Below, piece after piece: positions 41,061 to 50,405 of a DNA stretch of 57,213 nucleotides. The DNA comes from Candidatus Cloacimonadota bacterium (GTDB taxonomy: Bacteria; Cloacimonadota; Cloacimonadia; Cloacimonadales; TCS61): the NCBI GenBank assembly GCA_021736135.1, contig JAIPGO010000013.1, forward strand, positions 1 through 57,213, written 5' to 3'. The notes under the pieces are model-generated. The model was not told the origin of the DNA. It was given only the letters and a program-made list of their open reading frames with translations, and did not search any database. How positions within the stretch are numbered: the first letter of the stretch is position 1; each line of letters begins with the position of its first letter. The position numbers and the translations under genes were made by a program.

Positions 41061-44000
41061 TTATTTCAGCAGCAGGCATTTTTTTGCTGCCAGGATTTTG
41101 CCGTCTATTTGTAACTGATAGAAATACACGCCGGCAGCAAGAGGATTGCCTGAATTATCAGTGCCATTCCAGTTAAAATTATAACTGCCTGCATCCGTTT
41201 CTGCGTCAATAAATACTCTTACAATTTGACCTTTTATATTGTAAGCTGCCAGTTTCACGTGACCCGGCTGATTGACGGAGAAATCGATCATTGTTCCGGC
41301 ATCTCGTGCAGAACCACTGGTAAACGGATTTGGATAATTACTGCTCAGTACCGCCGGTTCTGTTATCTGATTATCCCCGGCATCCAGATTCAATATTTCC
41401 AGGAATACAGGGATGGCAATGATCTGGTTATATTCCGTTGTTATGCTAAGGTATGCCTGATAATGGCCATGCCCCATTCCCGAAGTATCAATTTCCAGAG
41501 TACAGGTACGGCTTTCCAGGGGCTGTAGAATGCCCTGAGTTTCTGTTATATCCATCCAGTTCACCGGGGCATCTATAATGGAGAATTCGCCTTGCATCAC
41601 TTGTTCGATAATTCCGTCACTGGTACTTATTCTGATCTTGCAGGCATTTGAAGGTGGAAAATAAACCTGGAAACTGTAAGAACCGGTATTGGGAACATTA
41701 TCTGCCAGGCTCAGCCAGGTATATCCACTATTAACAGAAATATCGATATCAACTGCAGGAGCGGCACCGGCAAAATCCCAGAGAATATCAGCATAATTGC
41801 CATATTGCAGGGTTACCCCGCTGTGAGGATAGGTGATCACAAGACCTTTAATAACGAATGTGGCATCAGAATCATCATATTCGTTACCGTTAGCATCACG
41901 CACGCGGATCTTTCCTGTGGAAGTAAGTTCGGTAGGAATTGTCCATTCCAGTTCTCCGCTGTTCGGCACACCCGCACCTATCTGCTGGTAATTCACGAAG
42001 AAATTAGTGGTATAATATACATCAACTTCCGTAATATCACCGTAAGATGTCCAGCGGATAGTATCTGTGATACCATAAGCAAATTCCTCTCCCCCATTGG
42101 GATATTCCAGCCAGATGTAAGTATCATTGGAAGGCATCAGGGTTATCGTTCCGCTGACGCTGTGAGGTTCCGCACCAGTGCCGTCACCGGTGACCGTCCA
42201 GTTTAAGGGGACGGGACTGCTGATCCCTTCATCTATAATAAAATAGACGTGGAAGGTCTGAGGCGTGTTATTATTATAATTATTACCATTTCCATAACCC
42301 CAGCTTACCTGGGCACCATATCCGGTTTCCCCGTTATAATGCAGCTCCGCAATATCGGTTGCGCTGGTTACCTGCACATAATCCGGAAAATCCAGCAACA
42401 CACCATGAACCGCTTCATTATCAATATTTTCATGCACCATGAAGGCATAGAGATTCATTTCATGTCCAGTGTAATATGTCTGGTTGACGGGATTGATAGA
42501 ATTGCCCGAAATATCCCTGCCTGTATTGCTTTCCCGCTGCGGAAAATGTGATATGGCAATTTCATAACCCAGAGAAGATACTTCACTGAGATTCTCAATT
42601 TCAAACTGGCAGGTTACGGTAGTATCCGGGGGCAGACTTATCACAATAGCATTTTCATTCACTCCGAGTAGCGGTACTTCTGCTCCTTCTCTGATCGTGA
42701 ATAATATTGCCGTTCCGGCTTCAACCGTATGCATTGTTGCCGGATAACGGTCTGCATAGCTCAAGAGAAGACCTTCCGTCTGTAAGTGATTTTCTATCCC
42801 TACGGTTGCAAAATTTTCATTCTGATTGGAATTATGTATTTCCTGATACTGGAATTTAATCTCACCTTCTCCGGTATTTGTAGGATAATACTGCTCGTCA
42901 TAGAGAATAACTTGAAAGGTCTGGTTCTCAGTGTGATTTACATCCAGAAATTCATACCATTCAATAATAAAACAATGTTCATCCTCATCAAATAAAGTGT
43001 AAATTTCTCCATCAGACATTTCATCCCAGAAGGGGGCAATCATAGCAGCAGGACCAACGCCGGAGGGAATGATGCGATTACGGAAAAATACATATTCCTC
43101 GTCACCCATTGCCAGCCAGCCATTGGTGGAAACCGTTATCTCATTATAGAACTGCCCGTAATAACAGAACTGGAAAGGCAAGGGAATGCAGGTAGAGAAA
43201 CCATCTGAGGTTTCATGGGCTGCCGGGACTTCGCTGCCGTTGCCTCCTGCTGCAGGAGCAATTTCTATCCATTCATATTCCGGAACGTCATTATCTCCGG
43301 AATCTGTATTTTCAAGGGCAAAATAACCATAACTGCTGAAAGTGGGACTGCTCTCATTAATAATCCCGGCGGTAAGCGTAAACCAGGTTTCCCAGACTGG
43401 TTGGCCGCTTTTTATTACTGTAATACTGAAATCCATAGGTTCACCGGCAAGGAGCGAAGCCTGGGGAGTCAGTTGCATAGCACTGCTGCCCATCTCTATT
43501 TCCTGGGGACTGATATTTCCGAAATTGCAGTTTCCTGTGCTGATCTGGCATTTATTATCGATACTTGCCAGAATTGCCATAAATTCCCCACTATCCTGTT
43601 CCCCGGCATTATACATTTCCAGGATCATATCATTGCTTTCTCCGATCAGCAGACAGTTTTCGGGATTCTGTACGAACTGACCGGCATATTCTATCCGGGG
43701 AGTATTGATCTGATATGCGATCAGATATCTGCCCAGATCGCTGTCATTGAATCTAATTTCCAGTTCGCTATCCGGCACTTGACGCCATTCTTCTGAAAAC
43801 TCGAGCTCGAATTCCAGCACTGCGTTTTCCCCGACAGCCAGATCCGTGATATCCTGCTGGGTAACGGGGAGCATCACCTGCTCGTCATTAGAGATAATAC
43901 TTACAGTGAGGGAATTGAGCTGTGCGGAAGTAGTATTACAGATATCCAGAACCAGGGAAGAATTTTCTCCGGTTTCCGGTTCGGAAGTGAAATGGTATGA

Positions 44001-45986
44001 TTGCAGACTCACTTCCTGAATAGAATCGCTGCGTTGAATTTCCTGTGTCAGGGGTAGGTAGCCATAAGCCGAAAGAGTTACAAAAAAACTGTCCTCCCCT
44101 ATCGGGATATTAACGGCTGCACTGCCATCCGCTTGAGTAAATGCTGTGGAGATCAGTTCGTCAGTAGTTGTAACCGCAACCGTAAAACCTTCTGCCGGAG
44201 TGTTCAAAACCTGCAATTGCAGCTGAGAGGCAGATTGCGAAACCTGCAGGGGTATATCAACTTCAATGTTCTGGGGCGTATCAGTCCATATTTCCAGTCC
44301 CGGATCTCCCAGCAGATTATAAACGTAAAAATAAAACATATCGCTATCCCAGGCATCATTATAGCCATCCATTTCGTGGCAGTCGGGATAGTTGTTATAA
44401 AGCTCCATCTTGCCGCGCAGCATCATGGCTGCCGAACCAAAAATCCCTTCCTGAGTTATTCCCTGATAGATTCCCATATCGTTGCAGTTATTAAAAGGCG
44501 TTTTAGTATCGTGCTCGCTGGGACCTATGAAGGCAATTGCACCCGCAGGAGATTGAGGGGTTCCAGCCGTAAGCCAGGTTTCTCCAAAACTTGAAGCATA
44601 ATTATTATCCGCAAAATCACCACCGCCACAGACAATACTGGTGACCATCGGCAGCATAAAGCCGTTATTTAACAATGGAAAATCCCAGATGGAGAACATG
44701 TAGTTGCTGGCACCTGCCCAGTAACCGGGACTACCCGCTCCACGGTAATTGATAAAAGTATAACCATTATTGATCATATTTGCCAGATTGGCAGGTCCAC
44801 TCTGGAATGGTGAAATGAAAGTATCTACTACGGTATAAGTGAAATCAAGAAGCTTTTCCCTTACCGCCATAACGGTTTCCCGCTGGGAATACATCTGGTA
44901 AAAACCACCATAATTGACCACATAACTGCACATTATGGCATGACGGAACCAATCACTTTCCTGGGGTGGATTCCCTTCATAACCTGTTATTTTGCTGATC
45001 ACAGTCTGTAATTGTGTCAGACTTTGTATGGATAATCTGCCGACCAGCACGTCAGGAAAATAATCCTCTCCCTCCAGAAGTGAGTATGGATGATCTGTCA
45101 CATCAAAGGCTGTTAAATAACCGGCAATATACCAGGCAGGAACCACGATATTACCTGATACATCACCCACTAAAATTACATACTCGGGGCGGTTCGTCCA
45201 GGTATCATAAGCATTCTGCAGGTAATTAAAGATCTGATCATTTGTCGAACCTGTCTCCGTCAGGGTTGCAATTACCGTTTCATGACCAAGTTTGCGTTTC
45301 CAGTTTGCCAGATACTCCATAAGTCCCACAACTTCCGGAATATCAGGGCAGATGATCAGATAGGAACCGTTACTCTGCTCGCGACTGGCAGTATAACCGG
45401 AAATATTATCCTCTGCCAGCTTACTAAAAGCGCTGCCGGCAGCAGCTCCGGAAAGCTGTTTGTTATTAACACTCCGGTTCTGTTCCAGTTGCAGTTGCAT
45501 ATCTAAATCTTTAATGATTCGTATTTTATTAAGACCAGGATTATATTGCATTCCTGCCACAGAAAGCTGCGAAAAACGTAACTGGCGCATTATAACAGGC
45601 TTACTGATAGTGACGATATTTTCCGGAAGCCAGGTATTTGCGTTGCTCTCACTATTATTATCCTGCAGACTGTTATTCACCAGAGGATATTCCAGTTGCA
45701 GCTCATCCCAGGCGTAATTAATATCTGTTACCTGCCAGTTCCCGGTTTCCGGTAATGCCAGCAGTTCAGTATAATGACCAATATCCGACTTCTGCGGCAG
45801 ACCACCCTGACGACTGTCTGTGAGCATTACCTGACAATATTTTGAGCTGGTTATAGTTAGTTCAGTTATATCTTTTAACTGGAAATCTCCCGTCAGATGA
45901 ATTGACTCTCCGGCTATTTCCAGATTCAGTCCCCATGCCAAGTTACCAAGCAGGAACAGAACCAGAGAAAGCAATATTTTTTTCAT
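41061..45986 (-). CDS. C25 (gingipain)-like secreted protein 4 with sorting domain
   Basis: A 1641-residue exported protein and close paralogue of C25-like protein 3 over its full length. Signal peptide (1-19), propeptide-like region, C25-like domain (about 205-565), regulatory-like sandwich, Ig-like modules, the shared FQFCYYGQFYN domain, two Kre9-like units (YPNGGEEF), and a sorting domain (NYPNPF, YNIKGQIV, SGVYFYQL, CLLLK). The catalytic His position is again Ala (Ala417 in RGAGSP). Cys453 is kept while the second Cys seen in protein 3 is Gly here, which points to Cys453 as the family cysteine. A TTGACA box (complement of 46037-46042) lies upstream with a poor -10. The gene ends at its own terminator, so it is probably transcribed alone. 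Confidence 0.85.
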   Translation of the reverse strand: MKKILLSLVLFLLGNLAWGLNLEIAGESIHLTGDFQLKDITELTITSSKYCQVMLTDSRQGGLPQKSDIGHYTELLALPETGNWQVTDINYAWDELQLEYPLVNNSLQDNNSESNANTWLPENIVTISKPVIMRQLRFSQLSVAGMQYNPGLNKIRIIKDLDMQLQLEQNRSVNNKQLSGAAAGSAFSKLAEDNISGYTASREQSNGSYLIICPDIPEVVGLMEYLANWKRKLGHETVIATLTETGSTNDQIFNYLQNAYDTWTNRPEYVILVGDVSGNIVVPAWYIAGYLTAFDVTDHPYSLLEGEDYFPDVLVGRLSIQSLTQLQTVISKITGYEGNPPQESDWFRHAIMCSYVVNYGGFYQMYSQRETVMAVREKLLDFTYTVVDTFISPFQSGPANLANMINNGYTFINYRGAGSPGYWAGASNYMFSIWDFPLLNNGFMLPMVTSIVCGGGDFADNNYASSFGETWLTAGTPQSPAGAIAFIGPSEHDTKTPFNNCNDMGIYQGITQEGIFGSAAMMLRGKMELYNNYPDCHEMDGYNDAWDSDMFYFYVYNLLGDPGLEIWTDTPQNIEVDIPLQVSQSASQLQLQVLNTPAEGFTVAVTTTDELISTAFTQADGSAAVNIPIGEDSFFVTLSAYGYLPLTQEIQRSDSIQEVSLQSYHFTSEPETGENSSLVLDICNTTSAQLNSLTVSIISNDEQVMLPVTQQDITDLAVGENAVLEFELEFSEEWRQVPDSELEIRFNDSDLGRYLIAYQINTPRIEYAGQFVQNPENCLLIGESNDMILEMYNAGEQDSGEFMAILASIDNKCQISTGNCNFGNISPQEIEMGSSAMQLTPQASLLAGEPMDFSITVIKSGQPVWETWFTLTAGIINESSPTFSSYGYFALENTDSGDNDVPEYEWIEIAPAAGGNGSEVPAAHETSDGFSTCIPLPFQFCYYGQFYNEITVSTNGWLAMGDEEYVFFRNRIIPSGVGPAAMIAPFWDEMSDGEIYTLFDEDEHCFIIEWYEFLDVNHTENQTFQVILYDEQYYPTNTGEGEIKFQYQEIHNSNQNENFATVGIENHLQTEGLLLSYADRYPATMHTVEAGTAILFTIREGAEVPLLGVNENAIVISLPPDTTVTCQFEIENLSEVSSLGYEIAISHFPQRESNTGRDISGNSINPVNQTYYTGHEMNLYAFMVHENIDNEAVHGVLLDFPDYVQVTSATDIAELHYNGETGYGAQVSWGYGNGNNYNNNTPQTFHVYFIIDEGISSPVPLNWTVTGDGTGAEPHSVSGTITLMPSNDTYIWLEYPNGGEEFAYGITDTIRWTSYGDITEVDVYYTTNFFVNYQQIGAGVPNSGELEWTIPTELTSTGKIRVRDANGNEYDDSDATFVIKGLVITYPHSGVTLQYGNYADILWDFAGAAPAVDIDISVNSGYTWLSLADNVPNTGSYSFQVYFPPSNACKIRISTSDGIIEQVMQGEFSIIDAPVNWMDITETQGILQPLESRTCTLEIDTSGMGHGHYQAYLSITTEYNQIIAIPVFLEILNLDAGDNQITEPAVLSSNYPNPFTSGSARDAGTMIDFSVNQPGHVKLAAYNIKGQIVRVFIDAETDAGSYNFNWNGTDNSGNPLAAGVYFYQLQIDGKILAAKKCLLLK

Positions 45987-46219
45987 ATTTATATCCCGTA
46001 TTTTTTATTAATGTAAAAATATCACCGGGCTCGAAATGTCAATGAATTCATCGTCATACCGGAATCACCCAACTATAATTACTAATGCTAAATTTAAAGA
46101 AAAAGCGAAGAAATATCAGATTCAATATTGATTGAGTATGGAACAATGATTGCTTCAATTACATGAAGAGTAATTGACAGACAGGACAGGAAATAAAAAA
46201 TAGCGGCATGGAGGTATGA

Positions 46220-49200
46220 ATGATGAAAATAAAAAAAGAATCCTTATCTGGAATAATAATCCTTGCTATAATGGTGCTGACTGTAACAGGTTGTGACAGC
46301 CGGAGCACTGGTAATGGTGATCTGGATGATATGACGGGCACTCTCCTGCTGGAAGCTTTATCAGACAGCCAGGTGCGGATAAACTGGAATTCCAATCCGG
46401 ATGTGGATGAGAAATATGTGCTCGAGCGGGGCAGTAATGACGGGGCATACAGTTTATTAGTGGAATTGACCCCTGATGAGACTGTTTATATTGATACAGC
46501 GTTGACAGTGGGTGTATTATATCGTTACCGGCTATCCGGCGTGAACGGGGATAAACAGACCAATTATCTGGAAAGCAGTATTGAGATGACTTTTGCCGGG
46601 ATCACGAGTTTTAGTTCCCAGGGAGAAGGAATTCATCTCGTTCATTTGAGCTGGGTGCATGATTGCGCATATGAAAGCGGCTACCTTCTAGAGCGAATGA
46701 CGGGAGAGGGCAGCGAATTTGTGGAATATGCAGTGTTAGATGCGGATGTATTCAGTTTTGATGACAGTCTGGCAGTACCGGGTCAGGCCTTAAGTTACCG
46801 CATCCGGGCATTTACGGAATATAACGAATCCGCCGGTAAAACCGTTATTGAGTTATTGACCTTTCCGAGTGTGGCAGATCTGGCGGTGCAGCAACTGGAC
46901 GTGAACTGCTTCCAGTTAAGCTGGAGTGATATGAGCATCGGGGAAGAGAGTTATATAATCGAAAGACGCATAGATGCAGGGCCAAATGAGAAAATCGCCA
47001 TCTTACCGGAAAACTCCGAAGACTATATTGATGACATATCCGTAAGGGAACAAATAGAATCAATAAGCTGGTGGGTAAAGGCAGTCTATCTGGAATATGA
47101 GTCTAATGAGGAAGTGATTACGGCTGATGTAGTATTTCCGGCACCGCATATAGAATTGATCGAGGAATTGAGTTTAACCAGCGCTAGAATAATCTGGGAA
47201 GACCGCAGCAACGGTGAAACAGGATTCACGGTTGACCGGAAAGTAGATAATGGCAACTGGGAAAATGGTGTGGGTGAAGCCGGAGCAAATGCTACGGAAT
47301 GGATTGATGAAGATATGACACTTCTCAGCACATATTATTACCGGGTAACGGCTTATTCAAGTAATAACGAATCGAATCCATCGAGTCTGTATTATTATGA
47401 GCAGCGGTTTCCGCAACCGGACGGGCTGGTATATGACATCGAGTCATTCGGAGCAATTCATTTGACCTGGAATGACAACAGCGTGGGAGAAGAAGGATTC
47501 CGTCTGGACCGTCGGATTCTGGGTCAGGACTGGGTTATTGGTTTCCTGGATTTTCCCGCCAATACGGAAGAATACACTGATACAGACCTTACTTCAGGGA
47601 TCCTGGTTTCATACCGGATATATGCGTTCCTGGGAGAAACCGTGACCTATCCCGATATACTATACAATATAGAAGTTGTAGTTGCACCTCCAAGCGGATT
47701 TTATTACACTGTGGAAAATATTCACACCATCAACCTCCTATGGACAGATGATATTGGTGGAGAAGACGGTTACCGGATAGACCGGCTTAATGATGGCAAC
47801 TGGACGACGGGGATAGGCGAAACAGGAGCAGGTGTTGAAGGCTGGACGGACAGTAACGTTCCGGTAAATGATGAAGTGCGCTACCGGGTATATGCTTTTG
47901 CCGGTGAATTTCTGGGAGAGGCTGCTGAAACTCAGGTAATCTTCACAGACATCCCGGCACCGATGAGTTTGACTTGGGCACTGGAAGGACTATCGGCAGT
48001 AAGGTTAGACTGGGTTGACGGGATAAACGGAGAAAACGGTTTTACAATTGACAGATATACTGAGACCGGAGGCTGGCAGGTTGCATACGACGCAATTCCT
48101 GCTAACACCGAGACCTGGACGGATAATGCGGTTACTTACGGCAACATATTACGCTACCGGGTATATGCCTATTACGGGGAAGATGCAGGAGCTTACGCCG
48201 AAACAATTGAGATCGTAGTTGAACTGCCGGCACCCGAAAATCTGCTATGGCAGCGCCAGGGATTGACCGAAATAGCATTAAGCTGGACAGACGTGATCAA
48301 TGGCGAGGATGCTTATATCATAGACCGCCAGTTAGAAGGCGAAGACTGGGTGACGGAATATGCCGTTTTAAGCGCCAACAGCGTTAGTTATAATGATGTG
48401 GGACTGGAGCTGGAGACCCGGGTGAAATACCGTGTATATGGCAGAACAGGAGTTAATCCGGGAGCAACAGCAGAGACAGACTGGATAGAGATGGATTTCC
48501 CGGCACCGGAGGATTTTATGGTGACGTTCACCGCGCCTTCGCAACTTGATTTCACCTGGAATTACGGCATCGAAGGGATAGACGGATTTTATATTGAGAA
48601 TTACAGTTTCTCCGGAGGCTGGGAGGAATTTATCAGCGGCATCCCTGCAAATGCCGAAAGCTGGACGGGAACAGGCAGCAACTGGAATATATTCCGTATC
48701 GTAGCCTATCTGGGTACTGAACATACCGCAACATCACAGTCGGCAGGAATTGCGCCGGAAGGATTTGCGGCAGTAACAGGCGGAATTTTTGAGATGGGTG
48801 ATCATTTTCTGGAAGGAGATAATGATGAACTGCCGGTACATGAAGTGGAAATAAGCGGATTTTACGTAAGCGCTTATGAGGTTACACAGGCATCTTATAC
48901 GCAATTAATGGGAGCAAATCCGTCCTTGAACCAGGGAAATGAATTTCCCGTGGAGAATCTGGAATGGCTGGATGCAATAAATTACTGTAACAGCCGCAGC
49001 ACTGATGAAGGCTTTACTGCCTGCTACACAATAGATGGTGAAGATGTTACCTGCGACTGGAATGCGGATGGTTACCGTCTCTTAACAGAGGCAGAATGGG
49101 AATATGCAGCCAGAGGCGGAGTGAACTGGGAAGATGATTATCGCTACAGCGGAACAACAGACAATCTGGGAAATTATGCAGTATATACCGCAAATGATCC

Positions 49201-49480
49201 TAATCATCCGGCAGAAGCAGGAAGTAAGCTTGCCAACCAGCTGGGAATTTATGATATGAGCGGAAACGTCTGGGAAATGTGCTGGGATTTTTATGATAAC
49301 AATTATTATGCCGCCAGCGAATATACTGATCCGACAGGACCTGAGGAAGGTTTTTCCAGAGTTACCCGGGGTGGCGGGTATAACAGCAATGATGAAAGCT
49401 GCCGGGTAGCAAACAGGTATAACCGCGATGAGAGCTATAATGACGGAAACCTGGGATTCAGGATATGCCGGAGGAAGTGA
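46220..49480 (+). CDS. Lipoprotein with nine FN3-like repeats and FGE-sulfatase-like domain
   Basis: A 1086-residue lipoprotein. The lipobox LTVTGC places the lipidated Cys at residue 25. About nine FN3-like repeats of 85-90 residues follow (about 35-840), each with a Trp strand, a (D/E)R strand, a WTD-like turn and a YRVYA strand. The C-terminus (about 849-1086) is a FGE-sulfatase/SUMF1-like domain (FEMGD, RLLTEAEWEYAARGG, YDMSGNVWEM, RGGGYNSND, LGFRICR). In true FGE the active site has two Cys after the RGGS segment; here the first is Ser and only the second remains, so it is probably a binding domain. GGAGG precedes the ATG. A surface scaffold or adhesin is likely (inference). Confidence 0.9.
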   Translation: MMKIKKESLSGIIILAIMVLTVTGCDSRSTGNGDLDDMTGTLLLEALSDSQVRINWNSNPDVDEKYVLERGSNDGAYSLLVELTPDETVYIDTALTVGVLYRYRLSGVNGDKQTNYLESSIEMTFAGITSFSSQGEGIHLVHLSWVHDCAYESGYLLERMTGEGSEFVEYAVLDADVFSFDDSLAVPGQALSYRIRAFTEYNESAGKTVIELLTFPSVADLAVQQLDVNCFQLSWSDMSIGEESYIIERRIDAGPNEKIAILPENSEDYIDDISVREQIESISWWVKAVYLEYESNEEVITADVVFPAPHIELIEELSLTSARIIWEDRSNGETGFTVDRKVDNGNWENGVGEAGANATEWIDEDMTLLSTYYYRVTAYSSNNESNPSSLYYYEQRFPQPDGLVYDIESFGAIHLTWNDNSVGEEGFRLDRRILGQDWVIGFLDFPANTEEYTDTDLTSGILVSYRIYAFLGETVTYPDILYNIEVVVAPPSGFYYTVENIHTINLLWTDDIGGEDGYRIDRLNDGNWTTGIGETGAGVEGWTDSNVPVNDEVRYRVYAFAGEFLGEAAETQVIFTDIPAPMSLTWALEGLSAVRLDWVDGINGENGFTIDRYTETGGWQVAYDAIPANTETWTDNAVTYGNILRYRVYAYYGEDAGAYAETIEIVVELPAPENLLWQRQGLTEIALSWTDVINGEDAYIIDRQLEGEDWVTEYAVLSANSVSYNDVGLELETRVKYRVYGRTGVNPGATAETDWIEMDFPAPEDFMVTFTAPSQLDFTWNYGIEGIDGFYIENYSFSGGWEEFISGIPANAESWTGTGSNWNIFRIVAYLGTEHTATSQSAGIAPEGFAAVTGGIFEMGDHFLEGDNDELPVHEVEISGFYVSAYEVTQASYTQLMGANPSLNQGNEFPVENLEWLDAINYCNSRSTDEGFTACYTIDGEDVTCDWNADGYRLLTEAEWEYAARGGVNWEDDYRYSGTTDNLGNYAVYTANDPNHPAEAGSKLANQLGIYDMSGNVWEMCWDFYDNNYYAASEYTDPTGPEEGFSRVTRGGGYNSNDESCRVANRYNRDESYNDGNLGFRICRRK

Positions 49481-49483
49481 GTT

Positions 49484-49517
49484 ATAATTGATAATTGATG
49501 ATGATAATTGATAATTA
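49484..49517 (+). repeat. Period-7 array after a stop codon
   Basis: ATAATTG units (two, then a six-base ATGATG interruption, then two more) begin three bases after the FN3/FGE lipoprotein stop codon. Confidence 0.65.
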
Positions 49518-49520
49518 GAG

Positions 49521-49541
49521 AGGTCACTTAGTGGCTTTTTT
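49521..49541 (+). terminator. Probable intrinsic terminator after the FN3/FGE gene
   Basis: AGGTCAC pairs with GTGGCTT around TTA and is followed by a T-run, 40 bases after the stop codon. The stem is short and includes a G-U pair. Confidence 0.6.
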
Positions 49542-49566
49542 GATTGATTTCGGGGGGGATACTCGG

Positions 49567-50121
49567 TTAAAATACTGGCTTCCCCCCTCCGTTTTTTCCT
49601 GATACAAAGACGTAACCAACTGACTTTAATACTTATAAGACATACCAAAAACTTGATCCTAAGGGCCACCATTGCGGAGGTCTGAAGACCATTCGCAAGG
49701 TGTTAGATGAGAGAATGTATAAACTCGCTAAGTTACCTTGCGAATGGTCTTCAAACCTCCGCAATGGTAACGACATAATGCAAAAATAATAACCTTATGA
49801 GAGTTTGGAATCAGTTAATTCCGGGGGGATGCGAAAATATTAAAATACTGGCTTCCCCCCCCCGTTTTTTCCTGATACAAAGACGTAACCAACTGACCTT
49901 AATACTTATAAGACATACCAAAAACTTGATCCTAAGGTCCACCATTGCGGAGGTTTTCAACCATTCGCAAGGTGTTAGATGAGAGAATGTATAAACTCGC
50001 TAAGTTACCTTGCGAATGGTCTTCAGACCTCCGCAATGGTGACGACACAATGCAAAAATAATAACCTTATGAGAGTTTGGAATCAGTTAATTCCGGGGGG
50101 ATGCGAAAATATTAAAATACT
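49567..50121. repeat. Tandem duplication of a 272-bp noncoding block
   Basis: Two near-identical copies lie head to tail at 49567-49839 and 49840-50111, and a third copy begins (TTAAAATACT, 50112-50121). Each contains a C-tract (GGCTTCCCCCC), a 100-bp palindrome (49668-49767 and 49941-50040; ends ACCATTGCGG and CCGCAATGGT, inner arms with CATTCGCAAGGT and ACCTTGCGAATGG), and a GGGGGGATGCG motif. Short frames inside are artefacts. The block lies directly upstream of the VWA operon promoter. Confidence 0.9.
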
Positions 50122-50122
50122 A

Positions 50123-50152
50123 TTGACAATAAACAGGGAAAAAGATTATTAT
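50123..50152 (+). promoter_or_regulatory. Sigma70-type promoter of the VWA operon
   Basis: TTGACA (50123-50128) and TATTAT (50147-50152) are separated by 18 bases, just after the tandem repeats. It would give a leader of about 25 bases before the TTG start of the dockerin microprotein. Confidence 0.6.
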
Positions 50153-50184
50153 AGGCAAAGAATATTAAAGACGGAGGTAACTCT

Positions 50185-50394
50185 TTGAGAAAGTGGCTGG
50201 TGCTGTTAATCTATTTGATACTGTTAAATTCAATTCTTCTTTCTCAGACAGTCAGCCGTCAAGCGCTGGAGCTTAGTGAAGGCTGGCATCTGTTTCCTTT
50301 GAATGTGGAACCGGATGAGAATATAGAAGCTTATGATGCAGCATTAATATTGCTGTATAATCTGGGAATGATTACACAGTTCCCGGTAAATTAA
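50185..50394 (+). CDS. Secreted microprotein with a single dockerin-like repeat
   Basis: A 69-residue protein. A signal peptide (about 1-21, MRKW then a Leu-rich core ending LLSQ) is followed by 48 residues, of which the last 28 match one dockerin repeat: NVEPDENIEAYD is a calcium-loop-like segment, followed by the helix AALILLYNLG and FPVN. It aligns with the second dockerin repeat of C25-like protein 2 (NIEAFD, FPVE). The start is TTG, chosen because GGAGG lies seven bases before it and the frame gives a signal peptide. It begins a three-gene operon with the VWA pair. It looks like a large secreted protein reduced by internal deletion to its two ends, but expression signals are intact. Confidence 0.68.
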   Translation: MRKWLVLLIYLILLNSILLSQTVSRQALELSEGWHLFPLNVEPDENIEAYDAALILLYNLGMITQFPVN

Positions 50395-50405
50395 AGGGAG
50401 GAATA

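Noticed and set aside
49567-50121. Repeat array considered as CRISPR
   Set aside because: Only two 272-bp units with no spacers; not a CRISPR layout, and no cas genes.
49797-50188. Two similar short frames in the tandem repeats
   Set aside because: They arise from the duplicated noncoding block and palindrome; no conserved product.
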